This document shows positions 27,197 through 36,407 of a stretch of DNA of 37,839 nt, piece by piece (the first letter of the stretch is position 1; every line of letters begins with the position of its first letter). The stretch lies in the IMG/VR virus record IMGVR_UViG_3300030098_003144, positions 1 to 37,839 of that record; one strand, given 5' to 3'. The stretch is from a virus. The translations under genes and the position numbers were made by a program. The notes under the pieces are model-generated. The model was given only the letters and a program-made list of their open reading frames with translations, had not been told where the DNA came from and did no database searches.

Positions 27197-27300
27197 TAAT
27201 ACTTCTTCTTCATCTTCTTGCCGGTTTTCTTAGCGTGTTTTTTGGCAGCTGCCTTTCCTTTAGCAGTATAAGCAAATTTCTTTTTTCCTACTCTTGGCAT
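27196..27300 (-). CDS. 34-residue strongly basic protein of unknown function
   Basis: A short frame beginning MPRVGKKKFAYTAKGKAAA and ending KKMKKKY. It has an excellent ribosome binding site (AAAGGAGGCG before the ATG) that lies inside the end of the small terminase gene. Its TAA overlaps the next ATG. About half of its residues are Lys or Arg, suggesting nucleic-acid binding. Very similar tiny basic proteins (MPxVGKKKFxYT...) are common in tailed-phage genomes, from general knowledge, without a known role. Confidence 0.8.
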   Translation of the reverse strand: MPRVGKKKFAYTAKGKAAAKKHAKKTGKKMKKKY

Positions 27301-27301
27301 A

Positions 27302-27520
27302 TTACGCCTCCTTTCTGAATGGTATACTATCTTTAAATTTACCCTCTAAGAAATCTAATGTCTCATCAGGGATGCTGTCTAATTGTTCTCTATTATCTGA
27401 TATGATCCCACGCACCACCTGGTATAGACCAGGGGTACATTTATCGGGATCACTCAGATCGTCTAACATACACTCAATTAAAAGTGATTGCAATCGTTCT
27501 ATTCTATCTGATTTATTCAT
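27302..27520 (-). CDS. Terminase small subunit (predicted, 72 aa)
   Basis: Starts at ATG 27520, one base after the tail fibre stop (TAATATG). The longer frame upstream lies inside the fibre gene and was not used. The protein is acidic and helical; the segment DPDKCTPGLYQVVRGIISDN resembles the helical DNA-binding part of T7-like DNA maturase A proteins. T7 gp18 has 89 residues. It would recognise phage DNA and recruit the large terminase subunit. Location close to the large subunit supports the call; the short length leaves some doubt. Confidence 0.7.
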   Translation of the reverse strand: MNKSDRIERLQSLLIECMLDDLSDPDKCTPGLYQVVRGIISDNREQLDSIPDETLDFLEGKFKDSIPFRKEA

Positions 27521-27521
27521 A

Positions 27522-30500
27522 TTATGTTTCCATTGAGAAGTCGTCTCTTCTCTTGTTATGTCCTGTATAATCATACTTACCATATCTATGCATACTATAA
27601 GTACCTCCATATGTACCATTACGAAGAACATTATCAGTGTATAGACATTTTAGCATAATTGGTTTAACATTCTCAGCATCAGTACTGACAGTGTGCAGGG
27701 CATATCCGCCCCGCTGCTCGTTATTGGCGATATTTATGTGCCGTGTTCCTCCATATTCCTCATGCCCTGTACCGAAACTCATACCCCACGGATGGAACGT
27801 ACTCTGCTGAGCTCCATATTTGGCTATAAAATCTATATAATTATCTTTTACTCTAACTTTATTCATTCTAAGGGTAGTTGGGGGATCAGCTCCACTGTAA
27901 GGATCTTTAAGAGCTCCTGTTCGTATACCAAAGATTGAACCTAGGTAATCCATGTTATTGCCATAGTGTGTTGTGTCATGAGATGTTCCATAACCATATC
28001 CACCATTAACGGTTTCACCTGCTCTGTAATGGAACTTATCTCGTTGAGTTGAAATACCTCTAGGAATATTAGTTACATAAGTATAATCAGTTCTAAATGT
28101 ATTGTTAACAATATCTGTATCAAATACACCATTACAAGCATCAAAGCCGTAACTAATTAAACAACCATATCTATTAAATATAAAGTAATTATCTGTAATA
28201 GAGATTCCGTTAATAGGACATCGCCTACTTATATATCCGCCCATACACTCAACAAGAATACCGTGTTCCCAACTTGTGCAAGAGTTATTGGAGAATACTA
28301 AATCCTGTATAAAGCCACTCCTATACTCACCATTACCTGGCTCCATACCTTTGCCTGTGATGACAAACTTACATCCCTTGGAAATACTTACTTTCTGGTT
28401 TGCGTTAGAGGAGCTAAAGTTTCCACCATCAAATCCACCTGAAACATCAAAGCCACCAGAGGTAGCTGATAGTCCATACTTATTCGGATCCCATGTTTCT
28501 GTAGCAGTACCACCATGTAGATAGTTCTGAGATCCGTCCATAGTACATCCAGTTACTTTAATATCCCAACCCTCAACATGAATAACATAGCTTGAGTTAT
28601 CTACACCACGGCTACATGCAAGTCGTCTTACGTTCCATGCTCTAGATACCATATCACAGTCTTGGATTCTAATATTCTTAGTACAGCCTGTAAAGTATAC
28701 AGCTGAACAGATGTTATGGAACTTACAGTTCTTAATCGCAATATCGTAACAGGTTAAAGCTGTGTCTATATTCTTAATTCCATAATGACAGCCATTGAAA
28801 GTACAATCCTTAACGGTAACATTTGTACAGCCAATTAGTTTAATGCCTGTACTGTTAGGACCCGTGCCTGTCCATAGTGGTGAGTTAAAAGTACAGTCTT
28901 CAAACCGAACATTATAACAACCTTCTAAGATTACAGCTTCTGCCCATCCATCAAATGTACAATTTTTAAATACAATATCTTGACCGTCGTTAATACGTAT
29001 ACCTCTTTCGTAACCGATACCTAGTACGCCATAAGATCCACCTTTATTGCCTACACCCGTACCTCCACCGCCTACATTAGGAACAGACCCTCCTAGATTA
29101 TCTAGAGTACCGCCTAATTCTCCAGCACCTAGAGATATACCTGTACCTACATTTTTTTGAACTAGCTTACCCGGTCCATATGTACCAACAGCGGTTGTAT
29201 CTTTTGTCATTCTATTGATATCACCCCAATAGAATGTACTACCAAGATCTCCTTGTAAGCTTATGCTGTCAAAGCTAGCAAGAACTTCCTTGTTTGCAGG
29301 GAAATTATGTGCTGCTACGCCTAAGTTAGCTTCAAATGAGCCATGACCTGTATCAACAAAACTCAATGGGTTTGTTGGTAACTCATAGTAACCGCTACAT
29401 AGGTTTTCAAACTTCATATTCTCAAAACTGAGGCGTGAAGGTTGTGAACCAACGTTAGGATTTTGATTAGCATTAGTAACATGATAGATATTTTTATAAA
29501 TCCTAAACTTATTAGCAGTCATATGTGAAGGTACTGGTGTTTCAAGTTCTATTTGAGTTGCATTAAGTACTTTCTTAATTCTATTAGTCATTGTAAACCA
29601 CATTCTATTATCACCACCAGAACTATCTTCTCTAATATATTCTGTATGTGTAGCATCTACCTTGACAATCCTAATAACATCTCCTTCAAAGAAATCATCC
29701 GTCTCTGTTAAGGTAAGAACTGTTTCTCCTGGTCTACATGCAGCAGTAATCTTAACATTAGTCTTAAATCCACCAGCATTGTCAGCATCTACTGTTCCTG
29801 CTATGTCTTGTAAGTAAACACCAGCTGATTCAGCACCCGCTGCTGACCCTGTTGTATCGGTAGGAGCAATCATATAAGGATATATAGAAGTTTCTGTATT
29901 GTTTGCCCATGTAGTACCGTCGTTGTCAATACCTTTCCACTGAAGATGACCGTTTCGATAAGTAACGTCTTGTCTGTGTGTGGTATAGAGCCTATTAGCT
30001 GCTGCTGGTAAACCAAAGGTTGCTCCATTATCTCCCAATAGGTGTTTAGCTCCGTTAAACTCTAACACTTTAAGAGTATTTGCAGTAGGTGAGCCTGTAT
30101 GTCCTAGTGTTGAAGTAATCCAAGCATCTTGAACAATACCTGAAACATCAGTCCCAGCTGTTCCTGCAAAGTTAGCATCAGTACTACTAGTAACACCTAC
30201 AACAGTACTGGTTGTGTCTAAAGCAGCCATAACCCATTCGCTACCTGATGAGCTATATTTAATAACCTGATCATTTGTTGGGCTGGAAGGAACATTAGCT
30301 AAATTTTCTAGCTTGATATTAACAGCACCTGCAACGTTTCTTAAATAGTCAGCACTATTTGCCCATGCAGACCCAGTCCATCTAAGTACATCATTTGCAC
30401 TCTTAGATAGAGAATCCGTAACATCGCTAAGTCGCTCAAGACTTGAGGCTGTAATCTCATCGTAAACGTGTTCACAAGTAGCTACTTTCTTTTCATTGCC

Positions 30501-31646
30501 TCCGCTTTCGTTGCCAACTCCTGCTGCTTGCGTTACTGCCTTTTGGTTAGTATGTAAGTCTGTATTACCATCAGTTGTTATATAAGAACTAGCAGCAACA
30601 ACAGTCCAGGCTGAGCCATTCCATCGAATTGTATTGTATTGAGCTATAGATCCACCGCTAGTTAGTCCTACCCAGTCTGTATCCGCAGATGTTCCTGAGC
30701 CTGTATGTACCACTGTATCTCCACGTGATGGTGGATGGCTTGTAGGTGTACCTCCATAAATAGTATCATAGGTAGATGCAGCATTGATATCTCCAGATCC
30801 TTTATATGTAATACCTGTACCTAATGTATCTACCTCTGCCTTTAGGAGTTTACCTTGCTCAGCTGTAAGAGCTACAGTAGTACCACCTGTAGTTAGATCA
30901 TTAACTAATGTAGCACTTAAACCATCTGAAGTAGCAGTTAAAGATCCACCATTAAGTTTAATACGTAGCTTATCGTCAGTTGTACCTGTACCCTGAACGC
31001 CTAATTCGGTATTAATACCTAGAGTAGAAGCACCGATCAAAGAGTTAGGAATCTTACCATCAGAGTCTAGCGATGCCACACCATTAGCCTGACCAATAAA
31101 CGGATCAAACTTACCACGGTTAAGATCACGAATAATTCCTTCTTGTAGTAAGTTAATTACTTGCTGCATACTGTGGTTTAATTGGGCTGAAGTAATTCTA
31201 CTGCCTGCTGTCCATGTAACAAATCCTTCTTTACTGTAGGTTCGTCTTAGAACATAGGTATCATGGGTAGCATAGTCAAATGTTGGAGTTGTGTACTCTG
31301 TACCATCAATAGTAATCTTATAATCAGCTGCAGTAGCTGACATGACTACGGTTTTATCATCAGTTAGCTGATACATAGGACTGCCTGAAGAATCTGAGTT
31401 AGGCAAAGTCCATAGTTTCCACACTTGTTCACCAGTAAAGGGCGTAGCTGGTGCAGGAGTGACAGACGAGATATCGAATGTGCGTACTACTACGATCTGA
31501 TCTTGATCTGAAACATTAGCATCTAAAGTTAAACTTGTGTATGGCGTTTCACGTAATGATGTACCCGGTCTTTCTGCCCAATCAGAAATCGTTTTAGTGG
31601 GTGCCCATAAAATCCCACTAGGGTTTGAGTTATTGTCGTATGCCAC
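27522..31646 (-). CDS. Tail fibre / tailspike with T7 gp17-type N terminus and beta-helix (1374 aa)
   Basis: Residues about 1-175 match the tail-attachment part of T7 gp17; the family signature FVTWTAGSRITSAQLN is at about 145-160. Fibre-type repeats follow (ANGVASLDSDGKIPNSLIG, and LENLANVPSSPTNDQVIKYS). From about 700 to 1340 there are many short Asn/Cys/Gly-rich turns such as IVFKNCTFDG, VRFEDCTFN and VTVKDCTFNG (about 892-1000), typical of a right-handed parallel beta-helix as in tailspikes. It should bind, and may degrade, the host surface polysaccharide. No catalytic residues could be assigned. The start is GTG, eight bases after AAGGAG, and 12 bases separate it from the upstream tubular gene. 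Confidence 0.9.
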   Translation of the reverse strand: MAYDNNSNPSGILWAPTKTISDWAERPGTSLRETPYTSLTLDANVSDQDQIVVVRTFDISSVTPAPATPFTGEQVWKLWTLPNSDSSGSPMYQLTDDKTVVMSATAADYKITIDGTEYTTPTFDYATHDTYVLRRTYSKEGFVTWTAGSRITSAQLNHSMQQVINLLQEGIIRDLNRGKFDPFIGQANGVASLDSDGKIPNSLIGASTLGINTELGVQGTGTTDDKLRIKLNGGSLTATSDGLSATLVNDLTTGGTTVALTAEQGKLLKAEVDTLGTGITYKGSGDINAASTYDTIYGGTPTSHPPSRGDTVVHTGSGTSADTDWVGLTSGGSIAQYNTIRWNGSAWTVVAASSYITTDGNTDLHTNQKAVTQAAGVGNESGGNEKKVATCEHVYDEITASSLERLSDVTDSLSKSANDVLRWTGSAWANSADYLRNVAGAVNIKLENLANVPSSPTNDQVIKYSSSGSEWVMAALDTTSTVVGVTSSTDANFAGTAGTDVSGIVQDAWITSTLGHTGSPTANTLKVLEFNGAKHLLGDNGATFGLPAAANRLYTTHRQDVTYRNGHLQWKGIDNDGTTWANNTETSIYPYMIAPTDTTGSAAGAESAGVYLQDIAGTVDADNAGGFKTNVKITAACRPGETVLTLTETDDFFEGDVIRIVKVDATHTEYIREDSSGGDNRMWFTMTNRIKKVLNATQIELETPVPSHMTANKFRIYKNIYHVTNANQNPNVGSQPSRLSFENMKFENLCSGYYELPTNPLSFVDTGHGSFEANLGVAAHNFPANKEVLASFDSISLQGDLGSTFYWGDINRMTKDTTAVGTYGPGKLVQKNVGTGISLGAGELGGTLDNLGGSVPNVGGGGTGVGNKGGSYGVLGIGYERGIRINDGQDIVFKNCTFDGWAEAVILEGCYNVRFEDCTFNSPLWTGTGPNSTGIKLIGCTNVTVKDCTFNGCHYGIKNIDTALTCYDIAIKNCKFHNICSAVYFTGCTKNIRIQDCDMVSRAWNVRRLACSRGVDNSSYVIHVEGWDIKVTGCTMDGSQNYLHGGTATETWDPNKYGLSATSGGFDVSGGFDGGNFSSSNANQKVSISKGCKFVITGKGMEPGNGEYRSGFIQDLVFSNNSCTSWEHGILVECMGGYISRRCPINGISITDNYFIFNRYGCLISYGFDACNGVFDTDIVNNTFRTDYTYVTNIPRGISTQRDKFHYRAGETVNGGYGYGTSHDTTHYGNNMDYLGSIFGIRTGALKDPYSGADPPTTLRMNKVRVKDNYIDFIAKYGAQQSTFHPWGMSFGTGHEEYGGTRHINIANNEQRGGYALHTVSTDAENVKPIMLKCLYTDNVLRNGTYGGTYSMHRYGKYDYTGHNKRRDDFSMET

Positions 31647-31658
31647 TGATGATTCTCC

Positions 31659-34256
31659 TTATCGTTTCTCTAGTATACTATCTCGTTTACTGAACTTACC
31701 ACGAAGTTCAATGTTTGTAATGTTAAATGGTTCTGGATAAGAGCTCCTTATGATAATAGTTACTTCGTTAGAAAGCCCAAAGACTCTCGCTTTAAGTTCA
31801 CCATCATCAGATACTTCATCCATATCTAATAAAGTGTTTAATGAGTCTACATTAAGTAGACCAAAGGAAGTTATCTCTTCCGTTCTGTTTCGCCTAGATA
31901 CAACAACGTCATACTGACCAGACTTATTGTGTCTAAGATTTATAGATCTAAGGTTTAGCACCCCATCTTGTGTATTATTATTCTGATCTCTTACAAACTG
32001 TTCACTTAGTTCTATAACAGAGGTATATTCCTTGCCTACTACAAATTCATTTCCTTGCACCCTACCTGCTATATGAAGTTTAGTTACATTATCCGTATCT
32101 ATAGGCTCTGCCTGGCATTCATAAACCCACCTTTTATTTAAAGTGGACATTACAACGACCCTATCAGCAGTACTAGTTAGATAAGGTACTGTAATGGTTG
32201 TTATGTTTGTTTCATTATCATATTCCATATTTGTAGTATAGAAATTAGCATCTAACCTAGGCGTATAATCAGTTAAATCTGATTCTATTCTTAAAGGAAG
32301 CTTGTACAAATAAGCGTACTCTTCTTCTCTAGCTACCATGTAGATATTATCACCCATGATACCTATCTTTTCTATATTAAATTCTGGATTAAATACCTGC
32401 CTAAAGAAAGCATTCTGTACAACCTGATCACCAGCAAATCTATTAGTATACATGTACAAAACATTACGTTCATTCTCATCTGTAAAGAAAATGGTGTCAT
32501 GTGCAGGTGAAGTAGCTACTTCTTTAACACTATCAGGTAGATATCCTGGTACATGATTAGATACAGGTACAGCTTGATTGATATTGGAAGCTTCAGAGTT
32601 AAAATAAATATATAATCTGTTCTGACCAAAGAAATAAATCTGGCTTGACATTAGCTGGGGTTCAATTTCCGGTAGTGTAGAGTAGAATGTAGTAGGAGCT
32701 ATCTCCGCAGTAAAGGGAGTAATCTGGTTCTCGGAACCAATCAGTTCAAACTGAGTATCTCCCTTGGTATTTATAAACAGAAAGTCGTTAAATGGAATCG
32801 TGTGTGTAATAGGTGAATACTTATTAGAACTTACACTTAGATCAATAGGATCTGTAGCTACAATTGTAGTTGGATCATCAATCCAGAAATTATCCCAGTT
32901 ACCCATACGGCTGGAGAAGAGTTTATCTCCTGATGATAAGAACAATCTATCTCTATAGAAAGATATAGAACTAATCTGAGATTGTTTTGCTTTACCATCA
33001 TCAGTCATAAATGGACTAGGTCCTGGATTTGTGTCCTTAGTGCCTGATTCCCTAGGATCCCAATCAACCATACGTAATGACCACGTTTCTTCTTTAGAAT
33101 CATAGGCTAATTGCATAGGCATTCTCTTCTTATCTATAACAGATAGTTTATCGGGAGTCCTAACCTTATGTAAGTACGGTGATTTTTCAGAATCTTTAAC
33201 CCTATAGTATCCGGGTGTTGTTGTTCCATATTTTTGTGCAAAGTAATAAACTTTACCATTGCCTGTTACGTCACCAACACCTGGATATAAAGTTTTGATT
33301 ATAGCTTCAGCACCATTAAAGTCATTTAAGTCTCTTTCAGGTGGTGGAAGTTTAATCTTAGATAAGTCTAATACAGACTGTCCAAGCTCTGGTTTATCGG
33401 GGTCAGGGTATATGTACTCTTTAACAGGAAGTCTCTTGGTTCGTCTAACCTCATTAGTTTCTGGGTCTTGAACTAACTCCCAACGATTCGTACTACCAGC
33501 ACCCCCTGTATCGTTTCGAGGTGACTCTGCATGACTTGTAATAGTACCAGATACATCATCCTTTACCTTCCATATTTCGTAAGTGCCTGGTGGAAATCCT
33601 TGAACTTCATGTGTCCCATCTATAGCTTTATCTCCTGCTACATATGCACTGTACTGAGTCCATATAACAGCTTCGCTTTCAGGATCAACACGAGCTGCTG
33701 ATTGATAGTTAGCTTCTCTGCCTACTAAATCTGTTTCCTCTGTCTTTGTACCACTAAGATCAAAAGTAAAATCATCTTCTGTATCTGAAGTAAAGCCTGC
33801 GTAAACCTCAGGGTTCAGTAAAAGTAAACTAGTACCTACTGCTACCCGTTTAAGATCAGCAGTCCCATGAGTTAGATAGTTCAAACATTCTGTAGGTATA
33901 GATTGGTAGTCGACATCAACGAGTTCAAAGTTATCGTTAGCGTCTAGTCTAAAGATACGTAACAAATCCGATTTCACGGTAGCTTCTCTATCTATACAGA
34001 TTAAGAATTTATGATCTTCGCTAATAATAAACCAATCATACCATATATTGGTACTAGCTAGAGATATTCTTGTAGGTAATCCATTAGCTCCTGTGACTAA
34101 TTCAGATCCTCGCCTTCTTTCTACCGATCTTTCAAGCGTACAATAAACATTATCTAAAGTAGATGCCTCGTTAGGCATACGCTTTGATGGTGCTTGTCTA
34201 CCAACACCACCACTTAATGAATTAATCGGAATTAAAGTAGGGATATATTTAGCCAC
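31659..34256 (-). CDS. Tail tubular protein B (T7 gp12-like, nozzle)
   Basis: I choose the GTG at 34256, giving 865 residues beginning MAKYIPTLIPINSLSGGVGR. GGAGG stands four bases before it, and that N terminus is typical of gp12 (short lead, then SGGVGRQAPSKR and a YCTLERSVERRRG segment). The ATG at 34301 would add 15 residues and lacks a visible site. The body is beta-rich, as expected for the beta-propeller nozzle that ends the tail and holds the fibres; T7 gp12 has 794 residues. It overlaps tail tubular protein A by eight bases, so translation is probably coupled. Confidence 0.92.
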   Translation of the reverse strand: MAKYIPTLIPINSLSGGVGRQAPSKRMPNEASTLDNVYCTLERSVERRRGSELVTGANGLPTRISLASTNIWYDWFIISEDHKFLICIDREATVKSDLLRIFRLDANDNFELVDVDYQSIPTECLNYLTHGTADLKRVAVGTSLLLLNPEVYAGFTSDTEDDFTFDLSGTKTEETDLVGREANYQSAARVDPESEAVIWTQYSAYVAGDKAIDGTHEVQGFPPGTYEIWKVKDDVSGTITSHAESPRNDTGGAGSTNRWELVQDPETNEVRRTKRLPVKEYIYPDPDKPELGQSVLDLSKIKLPPPERDLNDFNGAEAIIKTLYPGVGDVTGNGKVYYFAQKYGTTTPGYYRVKDSEKSPYLHKVRTPDKLSVIDKKRMPMQLAYDSKEETWSLRMVDWDPRESGTKDTNPGPSPFMTDDGKAKQSQISSISFYRDRLFLSSGDKLFSSRMGNWDNFWIDDPTTIVATDPIDLSVSSNKYSPITHTIPFNDFLFINTKGDTQFELIGSENQITPFTAEIAPTTFYSTLPEIEPQLMSSQIYFFGQNRLYIYFNSEASNINQAVPVSNHVPGYLPDSVKEVATSPAHDTIFFTDENERNVLYMYTNRFAGDQVVQNAFFRQVFNPEFNIEKIGIMGDNIYMVAREEEYAYLYKLPLRIESDLTDYTPRLDANFYTTNMEYDNETNITTITVPYLTSTADRVVVMSTLNKRWVYECQAEPIDTDNVTKLHIAGRVQGNEFVVGKEYTSVIELSEQFVRDQNNNTQDGVLNLRSINLRHNKSGQYDVVVSRRNRTEEITSFGLLNVDSLNTLLDMDEVSDDGELKARVFGLSNEVTIIIRSSYPEPFNITNIELRGKFSKRDSILEKR

Positions 34257-34896
34257 GGAACCTCCAGTATCTAAATCGTCTTGGGTCGTTATACAAATCA
34301 TTATGTCTTGATAGAGCAGCTCTCATAACATCACTAGAGCTATTAAATATAGTATTTCTACTGTTATTAACATTGTCTGCTCTGCTCATAGCTCTGAATA
34401 CTTGTTCAGATTCGGTTAAGAAAGCGTCTGAAACCTCATCACCTTGAACAACAAGTTGATAATGTCTCATTGAAGTAGCTAGTATAGCTCTTTGCATAGG
34501 TGTTGAGATATCATCCCATGCTAACTCAACAACTATCTCTATATAATAGTCAGTATCCTTTTCCCAAGTATAGGTATTCTCTACAGTATTGTATAATTTC
34601 TGTTGTCTATCAATACCAATAATAGTATTACCGTCATCGTCTACATGATTGGACACAAGTTCTGCAGATAATAACTCACTCGGTAAGTTAATATCACCAG
34701 CTGTGGATAAGTTATATTTACGAACATATCTATTGTTAACTACTCCTCTGATCTGATGGTCTTGAGAAACACGATCAAGGACAAACTCAGCTAAGCCTGT
34801 ATCCACCCCTGAATTGTTTTCTAAATCGGATACTAGACTTTCTCCTGCTGCTAGCAACATTTGGTTAACAGCATCCAGTCTTGAGATACTACCCAT
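34249..34896 (-). CDS. Tail tubular protein A (T7 gp11-like, gatekeeper/adaptor)
   Basis: 215 residues from the ATG at 34896 (MGSISRLDAVNQMLLAAGES), close to T7 gp11 (196). The opening, LDAVNQMLLAAGE with SLVSDLE and later GLAEFVLDRVSQ, is characteristic of this family. Eighteen further codons upstream are in frame but run through the terminator hairpin and were excluded. The ribosome binding site is the extended one described separately. The protein links portal and nozzle and closes the DNA channel. Confidence 0.93.
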   Translation of the reverse strand: MGSISRLDAVNQMLLAAGESLVSDLENNSGVDTGLAEFVLDRVSQDHQIRGVVNNRYVRKYNLSTAGDINLPSELLSAELVSNHVDDDGNTIIGIDRQQKLYNTVENTYTWEKDTDYYIEIVVELAWDDISTPMQRAILATSMRHYQLVVQGDEVSDAFLTESEQVFRAMSRADNVNNSRNTIFNSSSDVMRAALSRHNDLYNDPRRFRYWRFRG

Positions 34897-34909
34897 GATC
34901 ACCTCCTTA
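34897..34909 (-). promoter_or_regulatory. Fully extended Shine-Dalgarno sequence for tail tubular protein A
   Basis: On the minus strand TAAGGAGGTGATC stands immediately before the ATG at 34896. All 13 bases pair with the general bacterial 16S rRNA 3' end (GATCACCTCCTTA). Most phage sites match 5-8 bases. It follows the terminator at once, so it may boost translation of the fewer transcripts that read through. Confidence 0.85.
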
Positions 34910-34910
34910 A

Positions 34911-34948
34911 TAAAAAAAGACCCCCTGCCCCGGAGAGGCAGAGGGTCC
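34911..34948 (-). terminator. Intrinsic terminator after the capsid gene
   Basis: On the minus strand the stem GACCCTCTGCC pairs with GGCAGGGGGTC (11 pairs, one of them G-U), with a 7-base loop (TCTCCGG), then TC and seven T residues. It sits about 22 bases after the capsid stop. T7 places its main late terminator at the same point, after gene 10, so capsid mRNA is made in excess over the tail genes. Confidence 0.9.
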
Positions 34949-34970
34949 ATGTATATAACTAAACTAAGAA

Positions 34971-36239
34971 TTAGCCTTTAGCGTATTCTTGTGTATAGTC
35001 TAGATAAGCGCCTTCACGAATCATCGTGCGGTTATCCACTTGTCCTGCTGAAGTATCAAGACCAGTCAATAGTGCTGCACATTCTGGACGAAGTACACCA
35101 GTACCACCCATCATGGATGCTACTGTGAAGTGTGTATTTCGACGAACGTCTTCAACATTATCAACCTTAACGCCTTGAAGCTTCAAGCTTGCAACTGCTT
35201 CTGGTGTCCAAATAACGCCTTTAACCAACCCAGCTGCGAAGTCAAGATTATACTTAGCTTCACCTAGTGAATCGGCTGTACCAGCTGCACTACTGAGGTC
35301 AGTCTGAACGATGTGATTGGACTTAATGATAGTAACTCCCATGTAATTGAGAGATGCTGAGATTGGACCCATACCTGCGTTGAGACCCATTCCCAAGCCA
35401 CCCATTTCGGCTGTACCACCGAAGTATGGACGACGACCACCACTATCAAAGTCTGCATTATCACGAGCAACACCAAGCGCACGGATATCCATGTATGCTT
35501 GAGGTGTTACAGCACAGTATACTTGAGAATGATCGATGTCATTTTCTTGTAGGTGGACTACAAACTTCTCGATTGATTCAAGAACACCGAGAGCAGCGTC
35601 GGATCGCTGTGAGGCTGTTGAAGCTGTGTTACCTAGCGCAGTGAAGCGGATTGCCGCACTATCACTAAATGCACCACCACTATACATCACACCATCAAGA
35701 CCAAAGTCACCACGGATTTGTACATCTTCCGCCATTTGTGAGTTAGTAGCTGCTTGAACTAGGTATGAGAAGATCTGTTTATCCCGTGTATTGGACAGAG
35801 TCATGCCTGCTTGACGAGCCAATTCTGATCGCCACTCCCACTGAGTCAACATCATATCAATGTTGTCAGTTTCAAAGTGAGCTGCCATTGGTCGTTTGTC
35901 CAATGTGACTGTGAATGTAGTCGCCTTGTTGTCAGCACCGCCAATTAGTTCTTGACCCGCTGCCCATGCTGGCTCTAAGCCTACAGTACCAGTAATTGGA
36001 AATTCCATTGTTGTGCCACTTGCGATTGTTTTCGATGTGACAAGAGGTTCGAATGAGTTGTACTGATCGTAAGCGTGAATTACTTCACCGGACCAGATGG
36101 GTAGCCATAGCTTACCGCTACCTGCTGTTTCATTCCATGCACCACCAGTGTATGTTGGGTTAGCACCGCTAGTCCCAACGGTTTCAGCAATACTACCACG
36201 ATATGGTAGTTGTGCTGCTGTTAAGTTTGGGTATGACAT
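34971..36239 (-). CDS. Major capsid protein (T7 gp10-like)
   Basis: 422 residues, somewhat longer than T7 gp10A (345). The order scaffold, capsid, terminator, gp11, gp12 fixes the identity. The sequence is rich in Ala, Gly and Thr. It has an early WSGEVIHAYDQYNSFEPLV and a TVTLDKRPMAAHFETDNIDM segment, as in podovirus capsids with the HK97 fold. The ATG is preceded by AAGGAGTAAGGT. Expression is probably high because it has a long leader upstream and a terminator downstream. Confidence 0.92.
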   Translation of the reverse strand: MSYPNLTAAQLPYRGSIAETVGTSGANPTYTGGAWNETAGSGKLWLPIWSGEVIHAYDQYNSFEPLVTSKTIASGTTMEFPITGTVGLEPAWAAGQELIGGADNKATTFTVTLDKRPMAAHFETDNIDMMLTQWEWRSELARQAGMTLSNTRDKQIFSYLVQAATNSQMAEDVQIRGDFGLDGVMYSGGAFSDSAAIRFTALGNTASTASQRSDAALGVLESIEKFVVHLQENDIDHSQVYCAVTPQAYMDIRALGVARDNADFDSGGRRPYFGGTAEMGGLGMGLNAGMGPISASLNYMGVTIIKSNHIVQTDLSSAAGTADSLGEAKYNLDFAAGLVKGVIWTPEAVASLKLQGVKVDNVEDVRRNTHFTVASMMGGTGVLRPECAALLTGLDTSAGQVDNRTMIREGAYLDYTQEYAKG

Positions 36240-36407
36240 TATACCTTACTCCTTGTGTTGATGTAATAAATATGACAGTTACGGTTACATAGTTTCTAAA
36301 TTATTCCTACTGGAGTTTTACTCTATGGTGCTTCCTTCTAATAGAGTCCCGTGTCCTTTCGGGGGGATTCTCTATATGCTATCAGCTTTACCTCCTAGCC
36401 TGTCTAA
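36240..36407 (-). promoter_or_regulatory. Leader of the capsid gene with alternative hairpins
   Basis: This 168-base gap is the largest in the window. Three blocks can pair in two exclusive ways: ACTCTAT (36320-36326) with ATAGAGT (36341-36347, 14-base loop), or ATAGAGTCCC (36341-36350) with GGGATTCTCTAT (36364-36375). A further stem lies at the scaffold stop (36387-36393 with 36414-36420). None is followed by a T run on the minus strand. T7 has its strongest late promoter at this point, but no known phage promoter consensus is evident here. The function (promoter, processing site or leader control) is inferred. Confidence 0.45.

Noticed and set aside
27521-27631. Longer version of the small terminase starting at 27631
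   Set aside because: The extra 37 residues lie inside the fibre gene. The ATG at 27520 directly after the fibre stop is the natural start.
34257-34301. ATG at 34301 as the start of tail tubular protein B
   Set aside because: No ribosome site, and it would add 15 residues foreign to the family. The GTG at 34256 has GGAGG and gives the typical N terminus.
34897-34909. Plus-strand GATCACCTCCTTA as a 16S rRNA 3' end fragment
   Set aside because: The flanking sequence is not rRNA. On the minus strand it is a ribosome binding site directly before an ATG.
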